From JBBPYR01 sp038199755 (GTDB lineage Bacteria > Chloroflexota > Ktedonobacteria > Ktedonobacterales > Ktedonobacteraceae), in NCBI GenBank assembly GCA_038199755.1, contig JBBPYR010000078.1, forward strand, positions 1 to 35,213: DNA of 35,213 nt, in the 5' to 3' direction. Positions within the stretch are counted from its first letter, which is position 1. Each line of letters opens with the position of its first letter. The notes beneath the pieces are model-generated. The model did no database searches and was not told the DNA's origin. It worked only from the letters and a program-made list of their open reading frames with translations. A program made the position numbers and the translations under genes. Below, one piece after another: positions 16,156-23,679 of this stretch.

Positions 16156-18684
16156 TCATCGTGGTAGCTCAGGAAGCTTAATACCTGTGCGATATTTGAT
16201 GTCGTAGTTGAGAATGAAATGCAGTTCAGCGTCGTTTAGACCATAGTAGCTGGCGAGGATGCTATCTATCTGGTCGATGATGGGTTTGGAGTACACCATG
16301 TGGTATTCCTCGATCTCAATGGTGTCGCCATAGTGCGTATTGCGAGGGGCGAGTTGTGCGTGTCGCTGAATGTCTGTCTCTAGCTGTTGCGCTAGCTGTG
16401 GGAGTTGTGGCAACTGATAGAGGCCATTGCCTGTGGGGAACTGCTTGACGAGAGCGTGGGCGAGATGAAAACCATCAGAGTAGGTGGCGAACCAGAGATA
16501 GAAAAGGCTGCTATTGAGTAACGCCACTATACATTGGGCGATTGTCTCATTTGGGCAATAGAGAAAGCGGCCATGTGCTGGGAGCATGGTAACGCCGTTT
16601 TTGCGATGGAAGGGAACGTGGCGTGTTGCCTTGAGCCAATAATTGGTTGCCTCTTGATAATAAACTGCCGCGTCTGTTGGGTGTGGGCTGAGCGCATCGG
16701 CGAGCATGACCTGCTGCGCCGTTGTCTGCACCTGCTCCAGGATGTGCTCATGGTTGGGAGAGGCAAGCTTGGGGAAGAGGTCGGGAAGTACCATGCGATG
16801 CGCTTGCGTGTAGAGCATGGTGTCGATCAGGTGACTGCGCTCCGCTGTACACCAGCGTTGCAGTCGTGTGACATGCATTGTTTTGGTTGTTACCGTGGTG
16901 TCCTGTTTGGCTAGTAGTAAAGTGAGGCGTTGGTAGGCACCCTCAAAGAGGCGGCAGGGAAAAATCTCGAAATTGGCAAGCCACTGCTGCGAGGTGTGTT
17001 GGGTGATGAGTTGGCGGAGTGTCGTGAAACGGGCACCATTGCATAAGCTAATGGGCACGAGCACGCCGAGAAAGCCCGATCCCTGGCGAAAGAGGGCCAG
17101 GGACCGCTCAAGGACCTCAGCATACATATTGCCCTGCTTGCACTTCTTATAGCCATAGGATATAGCGCGGTCCTTATCTTGCCAATGATGATATTCAATG
17201 TATGGCGGGTTGCCAATGATGATGTCGAAGCCGTGGTGTGAGTTGGTGAATGGGAGCTCGTATTCTTGTAGGTTGGTTAAGTTGGTGGAAAGAGACTTGT
17301 GTTCCTGCATCTGTTGAGGTGAGGATAATGGAGAGCATGAGGCGGCCAAATAGTCCTCCATGAAGTGGTCAGGGGAGAGGATGTCGCCCTGGCGAATGGT
17401 GTTCGTCAAGTCGGGTAAGGGATGTGCGCTGAGGGTTGCTTCGTCACAATGTGCGAGGAGTGCGAGCAAGAGTTGCTGGCGGCACAATTCGATGGCGCCC
17501 GGCATGATGTCAATGCCATGCAGGTTATGCCGCAAGATGGTGGTGAGCGCGTGGTGTGCAAGGTTGATTGACGAGGAGGATGGGGAAGATAGGGGAGATA
17601 GGGGAGATAGGGGAGATAGGGAGGGTATGTGGTCCGTTTGCAGGCGTGAGAGGCAGGCGATATAGAGGGGGTGCAGGATACGCAGGGCCGCGATGAGGAA
17701 CGCTCCTGTGCCACAGGTGGGGTCGAGGATTTTCATTTGTGTAAGTAGATGATAGGCACGAAGGGCTATTTCTGGCTGGGGGCTGGTGATGATGATGTCC
17801 AGTGCTAGTTGTTCGAGCTTGAGGTTGTGGGTGATGAGTTCGGTAACGTCGCTGATAGTGCCAGTGTGGAGGTGAGTGTAGAGTCGTTGATAGTGGGCGC
17901 GTCGCTGTTGATATTCATAGGCAGTCTCGGCGGGGAGATACGAGACAGTGCGAATTGCCCCATGAATGTAGCGATTGGGAGTAGCTCGTAGCAGGTGCTG
18001 CATGATTGTTATAACGGTACCCGTTACGGGATGTTGGCTAGCTTCGCTCTCATGGGTGAGGGCGTGCAAAAGATAAGGAACGATGGTGTTACGTGCCATA
18101 TAGAGTGTGACGTCATCACTGGTGTAATAGGCTCCCATTTGCTTCTGGTTGATTTGCTGCTCAAAAATATACCCAAGCACCGTAGGGGTAAGATCGTGCT
18201 CTGTTTGTGGTGTATCGCTAGCGATTTGCCAGCGATAGCCATCCAGAAAAGCGAAGAGGTGGGTGAATGCTTCGTCATCAATGGTGAGAGAAGATGGATC
18301 ATGTTCGAGTTTGTGTGGTGCAAATAGAGCGAGCGAGAGGGCCGGAATGGTGCCAAAACAAGGGGATAATGCTCGCTCCGTCGATGGTTTTGCCAGTCCT
18401 TCATGGAAGAAAGGCAGTAAAAAGGAGCGGTAGTAGGCGTTTTTCTGCTGGGCTTGCATTTGTCGTAAGCGACTTGAGAGATAGTGCTTGTCTTGGTCGA
18501 GCAGACCTTTGTGTTGGAGAAAATAGAGGAAGAGGAAGCGGTTGAGCAGAAGCCAGGCATATTCTCCCCGTTCCGCTGCCGTGATATTTCCACGAATAGT
18601 CGCAGTAAACCTCTGCTGATGGGTCTTGAAATAGGTATAAAATCGTTTGAGGATGGATGCGACCTGCACGCGAGCGTTTTCCAT
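16156..18684 (-). CDS. Eco57I/PglX-type adenine-specific DNA methyltransferase, stand-alone
   Basis: An 842-aa class I SAM methyltransferase. The helical N-terminus (1-180) has LLLNRFLFLYFLQHKG, typical of large type IIG/PglX-like enzymes. GAYYTSDDV is at 184-192. The SAM motif I is DPTCGTGAF (321-329) and the catalytic motif IV is GNPPY (491-495). The C-terminal 340 residues look like the target-recognition part (NSSLFYLWFATYSDGFHL). No nuclease motif was recognised and no restriction or BREX gene adjoins it, so it may be an orphan methylase. A Ser/Pro/Leu linker (354-372) comes from a 9-bp DNA repeat. I start at ATG 18684; an upstream open extension and an out-of-frame start are discussed as findings. 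Confidence 0.87.
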   Translation of the reverse strand: MENARVQVASILKRFYTYFKTHQQRFTATIRGNITAAERGEYAWLLLNRFLFLYFLQHKGLLDQDKHYLSSRLRQMQAQQKNAYYRSFLLPFFHEGLAKPSTERALSPCFGTIPALSLALFAPHKLEHDPSSLTIDDEAFTHLFAFLDGYRWQIASDTPQTEHDLTPTVLGYIFEQQINQKQMGAYYTSDDVTLYMARNTIVPYLLHALTHESEASQHPVTGTVITIMQHLLRATPNRYIHGAIRTVSYLPAETAYEYQQRRAHYQRLYTHLHTGTISDVTELITHNLKLEQLALDIIITSPQPEIALRAYHLLTQMKILDPTCGTGAFLIAALRILHPLYIACLSRLQTDHIPSLSPLSPLSPLSSPSSSSINLAHHALTTILRHNLHGIDIMPGAIELCRQQLLLALLAHCDEATLSAHPLPDLTNTIRQGDILSPDHFMEDYLAASCSPLSSPQQMQEHKSLSTNLTNLQEYELPFTNSHHGFDIIIGNPPYIEYHHWQDKDRAISYGYKKCKQGNMYAEVLERSLALFRQGSGFLGVLVPISLCNGARFTTLRQLITQHTSQQWLANFEIFPCRLFEGAYQRLTLLLAKQDTTVTTKTMHVTRLQRWCTAERSHLIDTMLYTQAHRMVLPDLFPKLASPNHEHILEQVQTTAQQVMLADALSPHPTDAAVYYQEATNYWLKATRHVPFHRKNGVTMLPAHGRFLYCPNETIAQCIVALLNSSLFYLWFATYSDGFHLAHALVKQFPTGNGLYQLPQLPQLAQQLETDIQRHAQLAPRNTHYGDTIEIEEYHMVYSKPIIDQIDSILASYYGLNDAELHFILNYDIKYRTGIKLPELPR
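17582..17617. repeat. 9-bp tandem repeat inside the methylase gene
   Basis: Three perfect copies of aggggagat (17591-17599, 17600-17608, 17609-17617) follow a degenerate copy (17582-17590). They encode the Ser-Pro-Leu linker between SAM motif I and the next helix. The unit is three codons, so copy-number change would alter linker length without a frameshift. Confidence 0.8.
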
Positions 18685-18746
18685 GAAGTTGTTTTCCTCT
18701 TTTTTCCTCTTATTGTATCGTATAAGATAGATTTCCTCATAGCCAT

Positions 18747-18753
18747 CCCTCCT
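18747..18753 (-). promoter_or_regulatory. Strong Shine-Dalgarno upstream of the methylase, matched to another frame
   Basis: AGGAGGG on the minus strand lies exactly 6 nt before ATG 18740 (and directly abuts ATG 18746). Both ATGs are in a different frame from the methylase start at 18684. It is the best ribosome site in the region. Confidence 0.6.
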
Positions 18754-18927
18754 GTACAACTATTTTTTGTCGATAGTTCAAGATGAGCATACGCTTGAGC
18801 TGATCAAGCAAGATACGAGTAAAAAGCCCTTTCTCACCTCGCAAGAGGAATCATTCTCTTCAGGCTACTTTGAGTGGCTGATGCTTCCTGTTAACATAGT
18901 ATGATTATAGTATGTAAGGATGTTGGG

Positions 18928-21327
18928 ATGTCTATAGCCAATTTCGCTGCGGTTTCCACACGCCACCTTACCCTGCTGTATAAGCTTGCTCTTGGCTCTA
19001 TTGCGCTTCTCATTATACTGGGAGTCCTCTTTTTCCAGGTGATGACGTTGTACCAGGCGGGGGATGCGCAACTCATTAATATAGCTGGGCGGCAGCGTAT
19101 GTTCAGCCAAAAGATGAGTAAGGATGCATTCGCCCTGTTAGTATCTGCTGATGTGCAGAAAGAGGCACAGTATATTCAAGACCTACAGTCAACATTCACG
19201 CTCTGGCAACAGGTGCATCACGGGCTGCAATTTGGAGATGCAACCTTGGGGCTTAATAGCAACAACAATAATGCGGCAATTACACTACAATATAGCACAC
19301 TCAAGCCTCATTACCTTGCTCTGGCTGAAGGGATTCAAGGCATTTTAAGTATCGTTGAACAGCCGAACTGGTTGTACACACCCGTGCATCAAGCGAGCGA
19401 ATTGGCACCTTGGCTGCAAATGGTGCTCCTTCATGAGCCTGACTACTTGCAAGGAATGAATGCTATTGTTTCTCTGTATGAGGTGCAGGTAAATGATCGT
19501 CTTAGGTATACCAGCATTTCAGGATTTATTTTTCTCATTATCATGAGCTTTGCTTTGTTCCTGATAGGATATATTGTATTTCGCCCGGCCCTGCGCCACT
19601 TGCAAGCTGTGTTGAATGCGCATGACGAGGTGGAAACTGCGCTGCGGCGGAGTGAAGAACGCTATCGGATGGTGATCTCCAACGCACCCGTGGTGTTGTT
19701 TGCTATTGAAGCGAACGGCATGGTAACCCTTTCGGAGGGGCTTGGCCTCAAGGCAATGGGGCGAAAACAAGGGCAGATTGTGGGTCAGTCGATTTTTGAT
19801 GTCTATCGCGATTTTCCAGCTATCCTCGCGACGGCGAGAAGAGCACTGGCCGGAGAGTCGCTCACTGTGAACAATCAGATAGGTGATTTGACCTTTGAGA
19901 CGCATTATGCACCTTTTTTTGACGAACGCGAGGAGCATCGCTGTACGGGTGTGATTGGTGTTGCAATTGATATTACTGAGCGTGTGCGAGCCGAAGCGTC
20001 TTTACGCCGTCAAGCATGGTATGATTATGTGACGGGCTTACCCAATCGCCTACAGCTAGAGATGCATTTGGAGCAAGCGTTGCAAGCGCACACGCCAGAG
20101 CAGGGATGCCTGACCGTGTTGTTACTGGATATAGCGCGTTTCAAAGAAGTGAATGATAACTTTGGTCATCACGAGGGAGACCTGCTTTTGAAGCAGATAG
20201 CTGATCGTCTGCGTGTTCTTTTCGCACCAACCGATACGATTGCTCGCATCGGTGGTGGTGAGTTCGCGGTACTCCTCCCGACCTGTAATGAAGTCCGTGC
20301 GCATGATATAGCTGCTCGTGTTATACAGTCTTTTGATGAGCCATTTCTGATTACGCAACAAAGCTTGCAATTTCAGGTAACGATTGGTCTTGTGGTCGCT
20401 CCTACGCATGGCAATGATGCGCAGATATTGCTGCGACGTGGAGATATGGCGATAACGAATGCGCGGCGAACACAAACGCCTATTGTCAGCTATAAGCCTG
20501 AATTTGAGCAGGAAAGTATGATGCGTTTGGCTTTGATGGGTGCCTTACGGCAGGCAATCAACGAGGGGCAATTATTTCTGATGTATCAACCACAGGCGAA
20601 CCTCTCGACTGGTGTGATTCATGGTGTTGAGGCTCTGGTGCGCTGGCAACATCCGGTATATGGTATCGTACCGCCAGATCGCTTTATCCCCCTGGCCGAG
20701 CAGATGGGGCTGATCACGCCACTCACGCACTGGGCACTAGAAACGGCTATTAAGCAGTGTAAGCTATGGCGAGAGGCTGGACAGGATTTGGTCGTCTCAG
20801 TGAACCTGTCAATGTGGGATCTACGCGATGTGACCTTACCAGAGCGTATTGGGCGACTGTTAGAAACCTATGATGTTCCTGCAAGTTCCTTGCGCGTGGA
20901 GTTGACGGAGAGCGCGATTATGAACGATGCATCCCTGGCGATGGATATCCTGCAACGGATCTCGGACCAAGATGTATGTATCTCGATAGACGATTTTGGT
21001 ACAGGCTATTCCTCTTTAGCCTATCTCAAGAGCTTACCGGTGGATGAATTGAAAATAGACCGTTCGTTTATCAGTCAGATGGTGAATGATACAGCGGATG
21101 CGATGATCGTAGAAACGACCATCGCCTTAGCTCACGGTCTGGGTTTGCGTGTGGTAGCGGAGGGGATAGAAGACTTGAAAACCTGGAATGCTTTAGCCGA
21201 TTTGAAATGTGATTCGATGCAAGGATATTACTTGTCTCGCCCACTCTTAGCAAAAGATCTGGAAGCTTTATTAGCTCGCATGCCGCATGTTCTGGATGCG
21301 CGTGGACCATCTCTGATGGTTTTGTAA
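18928..21327 (+). CDS. Membrane-bound PilJ-like/PAS/GGDEF/EAL c-di-GMP phosphodiesterase
   Basis: A 799-aa protein. Two membrane helices (about 19-41 and 198-219) flank a periplasmic-type sensor that begins with AGRQRMFSQKMSKDA, the type IV pili methyl-accepting N-terminal signature. A PAS domain (245-352) follows. The GGDEF domain (365-525) reads GGGEF at 442-446 and lacks an RxxD inhibitory site, so cyclase activity is doubtful. The EAL domain (535-785) keeps EAL 568-570, Asn626, Glu661, DDFGTGYSS 688-696, Lys709 and Glu745, so c-di-GMP hydrolysis is likely. The start is ATG 18928 (AAGGA at 7 nt); ATG 18901 has no site. Confidence 0.92.
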   Translation: MSIANFAAVSTRHLTLLYKLALGSIALLIILGVLFFQVMTLYQAGDAQLINIAGRQRMFSQKMSKDAFALLVSADVQKEAQYIQDLQSTFTLWQQVHHGLQFGDATLGLNSNNNNAAITLQYSTLKPHYLALAEGIQGILSIVEQPNWLYTPVHQASELAPWLQMVLLHEPDYLQGMNAIVSLYEVQVNDRLRYTSISGFIFLIIMSFALFLIGYIVFRPALRHLQAVLNAHDEVETALRRSEERYRMVISNAPVVLFAIEANGMVTLSEGLGLKAMGRKQGQIVGQSIFDVYRDFPAILATARRALAGESLTVNNQIGDLTFETHYAPFFDEREEHRCTGVIGVAIDITERVRAEASLRRQAWYDYVTGLPNRLQLEMHLEQALQAHTPEQGCLTVLLLDIARFKEVNDNFGHHEGDLLLKQIADRLRVLFAPTDTIARIGGGEFAVLLPTCNEVRAHDIAARVIQSFDEPFLITQQSLQFQVTIGLVVAPTHGNDAQILLRRGDMAITNARRTQTPIVSYKPEFEQESMMRLALMGALRQAINEGQLFLMYQPQANLSTGVIHGVEALVRWQHPVYGIVPPDRFIPLAEQMGLITPLTHWALETAIKQCKLWREAGQDLVVSVNLSMWDLRDVTLPERIGRLLETYDVPASSLRVELTESAIMNDASLAMDILQRISDQDVCISIDDFGTGYSSLAYLKSLPVDELKIDRSFISQMVNDTADAMIVETTIALAHGLGLRVVAEGIEDLKTWNALADLKCDSMQGYYLSRPLLAKDLEALLARMPHVLDARGPSLMVL

Positions 21328-21338
21328 TCAGTCCCGAA

Positions 21339-21839
21339 TCATTCCTGTTTGACTAATTCGAAGTATTGTTCGATGATCGCGAAATGTTCTGCATCGTGTT
21401 CGCAGATGTCTGCGATGATCTCACAGATGGGGGCACTATCGCTTGCCGACCAGGGAGCACGTACCTCTTCTGTGAGCTTCTGATCATTGAGGTCGTCGCT
21501 GACAAGGTGGGTCAGGTGCTGGTGAACTTCTTCCCAATAGGTGCGTACATATGGCAATGACAGTGCTTTGTCCATCTCACGTGCCTCGGCATTCCCTGCG
21601 TCACCGTCTGGTGTTGGTGGCGGAAGTGGCTGGTCATGCGTGTAGGCAACGAGCAGTTTGTGGGTGGCGGCTTTCCAATGGCTGGTGTGTGAGAGGAAAT
21701 CTTTGACAGACCAGCCTTCAGGCGAAAAGGCGGTTTGCTGTTGTACTTCATCGAGCTGGTTGATGATGGTGCGAAACCGTGCAAGACTGTCTTGTAGAGC
21801 ATCAAGAATTCCTTGTTGGGTCAGTAATGGTTGTGCCAA
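21339..21839 (-). CDS. DinB/ClbS-like metal-binding four-helix protein
   Basis: A 166-aa protein with the DinB-superfamily pattern: a first helix with LARFRTIINQLD, then GWSVKDFLSHTSHWK carrying the first metal-ligand His, and a late ICEHDAEH carrying the others. Relatives include thiol-dependent transferases and colibactin self-protection hydrolases; the role here is unknown. The start is TTG 21839 with AAGGAG 7 nt upstream. It is convergent with the GGDEF-EAL gene, separated by only 11 bp with no visible terminator. Confidence 0.8.
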   Translation of the reverse strand: MAQPLLTQQGILDALQDSLARFRTIINQLDEVQQQTAFSPEGWSVKDFLSHTSHWKAATHKLLVAYTHDQPLPPPTPDGDAGNAEAREMDKALSLPYVRTYWEEVHQHLTHLVSDDLNDQKLTEEVRAPWSASDSAPICEIIADICEHDAEHFAIIEQYFELVKQE

Positions 21840-22217
21840 AGCAGTACTCCTTGTTCTTATGCTACTGATGTTGGATCAAACAATTAAGGGTTCATGCATA
21901 CAATACACTACAAATGAAGACAGGCACAACCACTACTATTCGTGATTGCACCTGTCTTCATTTGCAGTGTGTCTAAGTTGTGGCCGAGTTACGCCGCAGG
22001 CTGTTTTGCAGCTGTAGGGATGTGACACTACTACTTAAGAGAGGTCTCGGTTGCTATCGAGTGGGCGGCAAATGCGTACTTAAGGTGTTCGTGTTTATCG
22101 TGGTGACAGTGATCTTAAATGATGTGGTATACGTAAGAGTGATATTAAGGTGAGTAATTGATGAAAAGGAGTTACGTTTAATAGACAAAGACACATTTTG
22201 TGGAAAGGAAGTATGCT
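21840..22217. other. Divergent intergenic region, 378 bp, with hairpin and direct repeats
   Basis: It lies between the DinB-like (minus) and SRPBCC (plus) genes. It holds the 14-bp inverted repeat at 21911-21964 and the direct repeat GTGAT(C/A)TTAA at 22109 and 22139, exactly 30 bp apart. Short TTAAGGTG words recur at 22079 and 22145. No ORF is supported. Confidence 0.5.
21911..21964. repeat. 14-bp inverted repeat with 26-nt loop
   Basis: caaatgaagacagg at 21911-21924 and its perfect complement at 21951-21964; the arms continue with two mismatches and then CAA/TTG. It sits 72 bp upstream of the DinB-like start, in a divergent gap where a terminator is not expected. A leader attenuator or a small mobile hairpin element are the alternatives. 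Confidence 0.6.
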
Positions 22218-22838
22218 ATGATAACAAATGAGTATCATTTTATAACTAATTGGCGCGTGAAGGGAACTGTGCAAGAGGTCGCCGATGTGCTTGACAATGC
22301 CGATGACTTAGTGCGATGGTGGCCCTCAGTGTACATAGATGTGAAAACATTGAAGAGCGGTGATGAGCGTGGTTTGGGCAAGGTGGTGGACTTATATACA
22401 AAAGGTTGGCTGCCCTATACGTTGCGCTGGTGTTTCACTGTAACCGATATTCGTGCTGATGGTTTTACACTTGAAGCGCATGGCGATTTTGAGGGTAGTG
22501 GCAAGTGGACGTTTACGCAAGAGGGTGAGTGGGTTAGTATTGTCTATGATTGGAAGATTAGCGCGGAGAAAGCACTGTTGCGCTATTTCTCGTTCATCAT
22601 GAAGCCGCTCTTTTCCGCGAATCATCGCTGGGCGATGGAGCGGGGAGAAGAGAGTCTTAAACTGGAGTTGGCTCGTCGCCATGCCGCCACCGAGCAGGAA
22701 CGTGCGCTTGTACCAGCACCGCCGCCAGCGACCACGACATCGAGTATTCCGCTCATGGCGGGGATGGTAGCTGTTTTTGCCTTGCTCGTAGGAATCAGCT
22801 ATTTTGGCGTACGGCTCATCCGTGCTACAAAGTCGTAG
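22218..22838 (+). CDS. SRPBCC (START/polyketide cyclase-like) protein with C-terminal membrane anchor
   Basis: A 206-aa protein. Residues 1-145 fit the helix-grip SRPBCC fold: an N-terminal beta strand FITNWRVKGTVQEVADVL, then WWPSVYIDVK, GWLPYTLRW, GDFEGSGKWTF and a long C-terminal helix with HRWAMERGEESLKLEL. Such proteins bind hydrophobic ligands. A Pro/Ala/Thr linker (163-175) is followed by one hydrophobic helix (about 176-198) ending RLIRATKS, so the domain should face the cytoplasm as a tail-anchored protein, which is unusual for this fold. The start is ATG 22218 with AAAGGAAG 7 nt upstream. Confidence 0.8.
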   Translation: MITNEYHFITNWRVKGTVQEVADVLDNADDLVRWWPSVYIDVKTLKSGDERGLGKVVDLYTKGWLPYTLRWCFTVTDIRADGFTLEAHGDFEGSGKWTFTQEGEWVSIVYDWKISAEKALLRYFSFIMKPLFSANHRWAMERGEESLKLELARRHAATEQERALVPAPPPATTTSSIPLMAGMVAVFALLVGISYFGVRLIRATKS

Positions 22839-22844
22839 GGGCGA

Positions 22845-22908
22845 GATTGATCGCGCCCGTAACCCGTTTGCGAATCGCCCCTCAACGGGTACGGGGGCGC
22901 AATCAATC
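22845..22908. repeat. Long imperfect inverted repeat after the SRPBCC gene, terminator or interspersed element
   Basis: The left arm 22845-22868 (gattgatcgcgcccgtaacc...) pairs imperfectly with 22884-22908, about 22 of 24 positions. A second overlapping pair, ggggcga (22838-22844) and tcgcccc (22875-22881), starts at the last base of the SRPBCC stop codon. It may end the SRPBCC transcript. The nested GC-rich design also resembles interspersed palindromic elements. Confidence 0.6.
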
Positions 22909-22912
22909 GGCC

Positions 22913-22941
22913 TTGACAAAGGGTGGGCCTATATGTATACT
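22913..22941 (+). promoter_or_regulatory. Near-consensus sigma-70 promoter
   Basis: TTGACA (22913-22918), 17 bp, TATACT (22936-22941). The predicted start is near 22948. The next credible gene begins at 23388, leaving about 440 nt of leader or non-coding RNA. Confidence 0.75.
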
Positions 22942-23387
22942 GCATATAGATGCTAATTCATTTTTACTGAATACAACGTTGTATGGCCTCATCGGTTCTT
23001 CAGCAGGGCACGACAAAGCATTAAGATGATCTGATTACATAGGAGTCGTTTTCCAGATACTCACGACCCTTGCTAGGAAAATGGAAGCAGCACGAGTAGG
23101 ATAAAGACAAAGTATCCTTTCCTATTCTCGTTCGAGTACCATTTCTGAGCGTAGGAAGTTAGTATAGGAGTTAACGATACCATGTATTGGATGATACATT
23201 CTTCCCATAAACTGATCCTCAGACGTATCCCCCCCTCCCAATGTAGCAGGGAAGTATCCTGTCCTCTTGTTTTTCAATGGAGGGGATTTTGTGTCCGCAA
23301 CAAATGACGAAAATCATCCTGGTTTGCGACAACTGAATGTGTAAGTTTTCTGTGTTGTGTAGGGTTCTAAGTTGTGTGAGGTGATTT
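22942..23387 (+). other. Structured transcript candidate without ORF (long 5' leader or ncRNA)
   Basis: The stretch after the promoter has no convincing ORF. Hairpins seen: cgagtagg...cctattctcg with inner aggata/tatcct (about 23093-23130), atgtat-tggatg-atacat (23182-23199) and gtc(c)gcaa...tttgcgac (about 23293-23330). Related words agtatcctttcct (23111) and agtatcctgtcct (23253) recur. No known riboswitch consensus was recognised. Confidence 0.35.
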
Positions 23388-23582
23388 GTGTTGAATAAGA
23401 AAAGACCAACCTTTTTCATGGTGTATGCTGTCCCTGTGCTGTTGTTCAATCTCCTTTTTGCGGTCTGGGGTGTCTTTATGGCGCACTCCACCTCTGGCTG
23501 GGTGAGCTTTGTGGGGTACGCATTGATTATTACCGTCGGTCTGTATGTCTATCTGAGATATCTGGATCGCTATCTCTATTAG
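23388..23582 (+). CDS. Small two-helix membrane protein
   Basis: A 64-aa protein with a basic start (LNKKRP), a first hydrophobic helix about 10-31, a short loop SGWVS and a second helix about 37-56, ending RYLDRYLY. No family was recognised. The start is GTG 23388 or the adjacent TTG 23391; GAGGTGA is 3-6 nt upstream. It is the first gene after the strong promoter at 22913 and precedes the PAP2 phosphatase by 97 bp. Confidence 0.65.
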   Translation: MLNKKRPTFFMVYAVPVLLFNLLFAVWGVFMAHSTSGWVSFVGYALIITVGLYVYLRYLDRYLY

Positions 23583-23679
23583 ACACGAGGCAATAGCGGG
23601 CGGTTGTATATTATTGGCTTTCATCCTTCGTATAACAGAAAGAAAAGCTGAAAAAAAGATTACGAAGGATGTGTGAAAT

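Noticed and set aside
17582..17620. Phase-variable ON/OFF switch in the methylase
   Set aside because: The unit is 9 bp, so copy change cannot shift the frame; only linker length could vary.
18024..18746. 240-aa minus-strand ORF in the alternative frame of the methylase, with a perfect Shine-Dalgarno
   Set aside because: Its translation beyond the first 20 codons is low-complexity Ser/Pro/His-rich and runs inside well-conserved methylase sequence, so it is a shadow; only its start region is of interest.
22392..22919. 175-aa minus-strand ORF
   Set aside because: Antisense to the SRPBCC gene, which has the better ribosome site and a clear fold.
22847..23029. 60-aa plus-strand ORF across the palindromic element
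   Set aside because: No ribosome site; it spans the inverted repeat and the predicted promoter.
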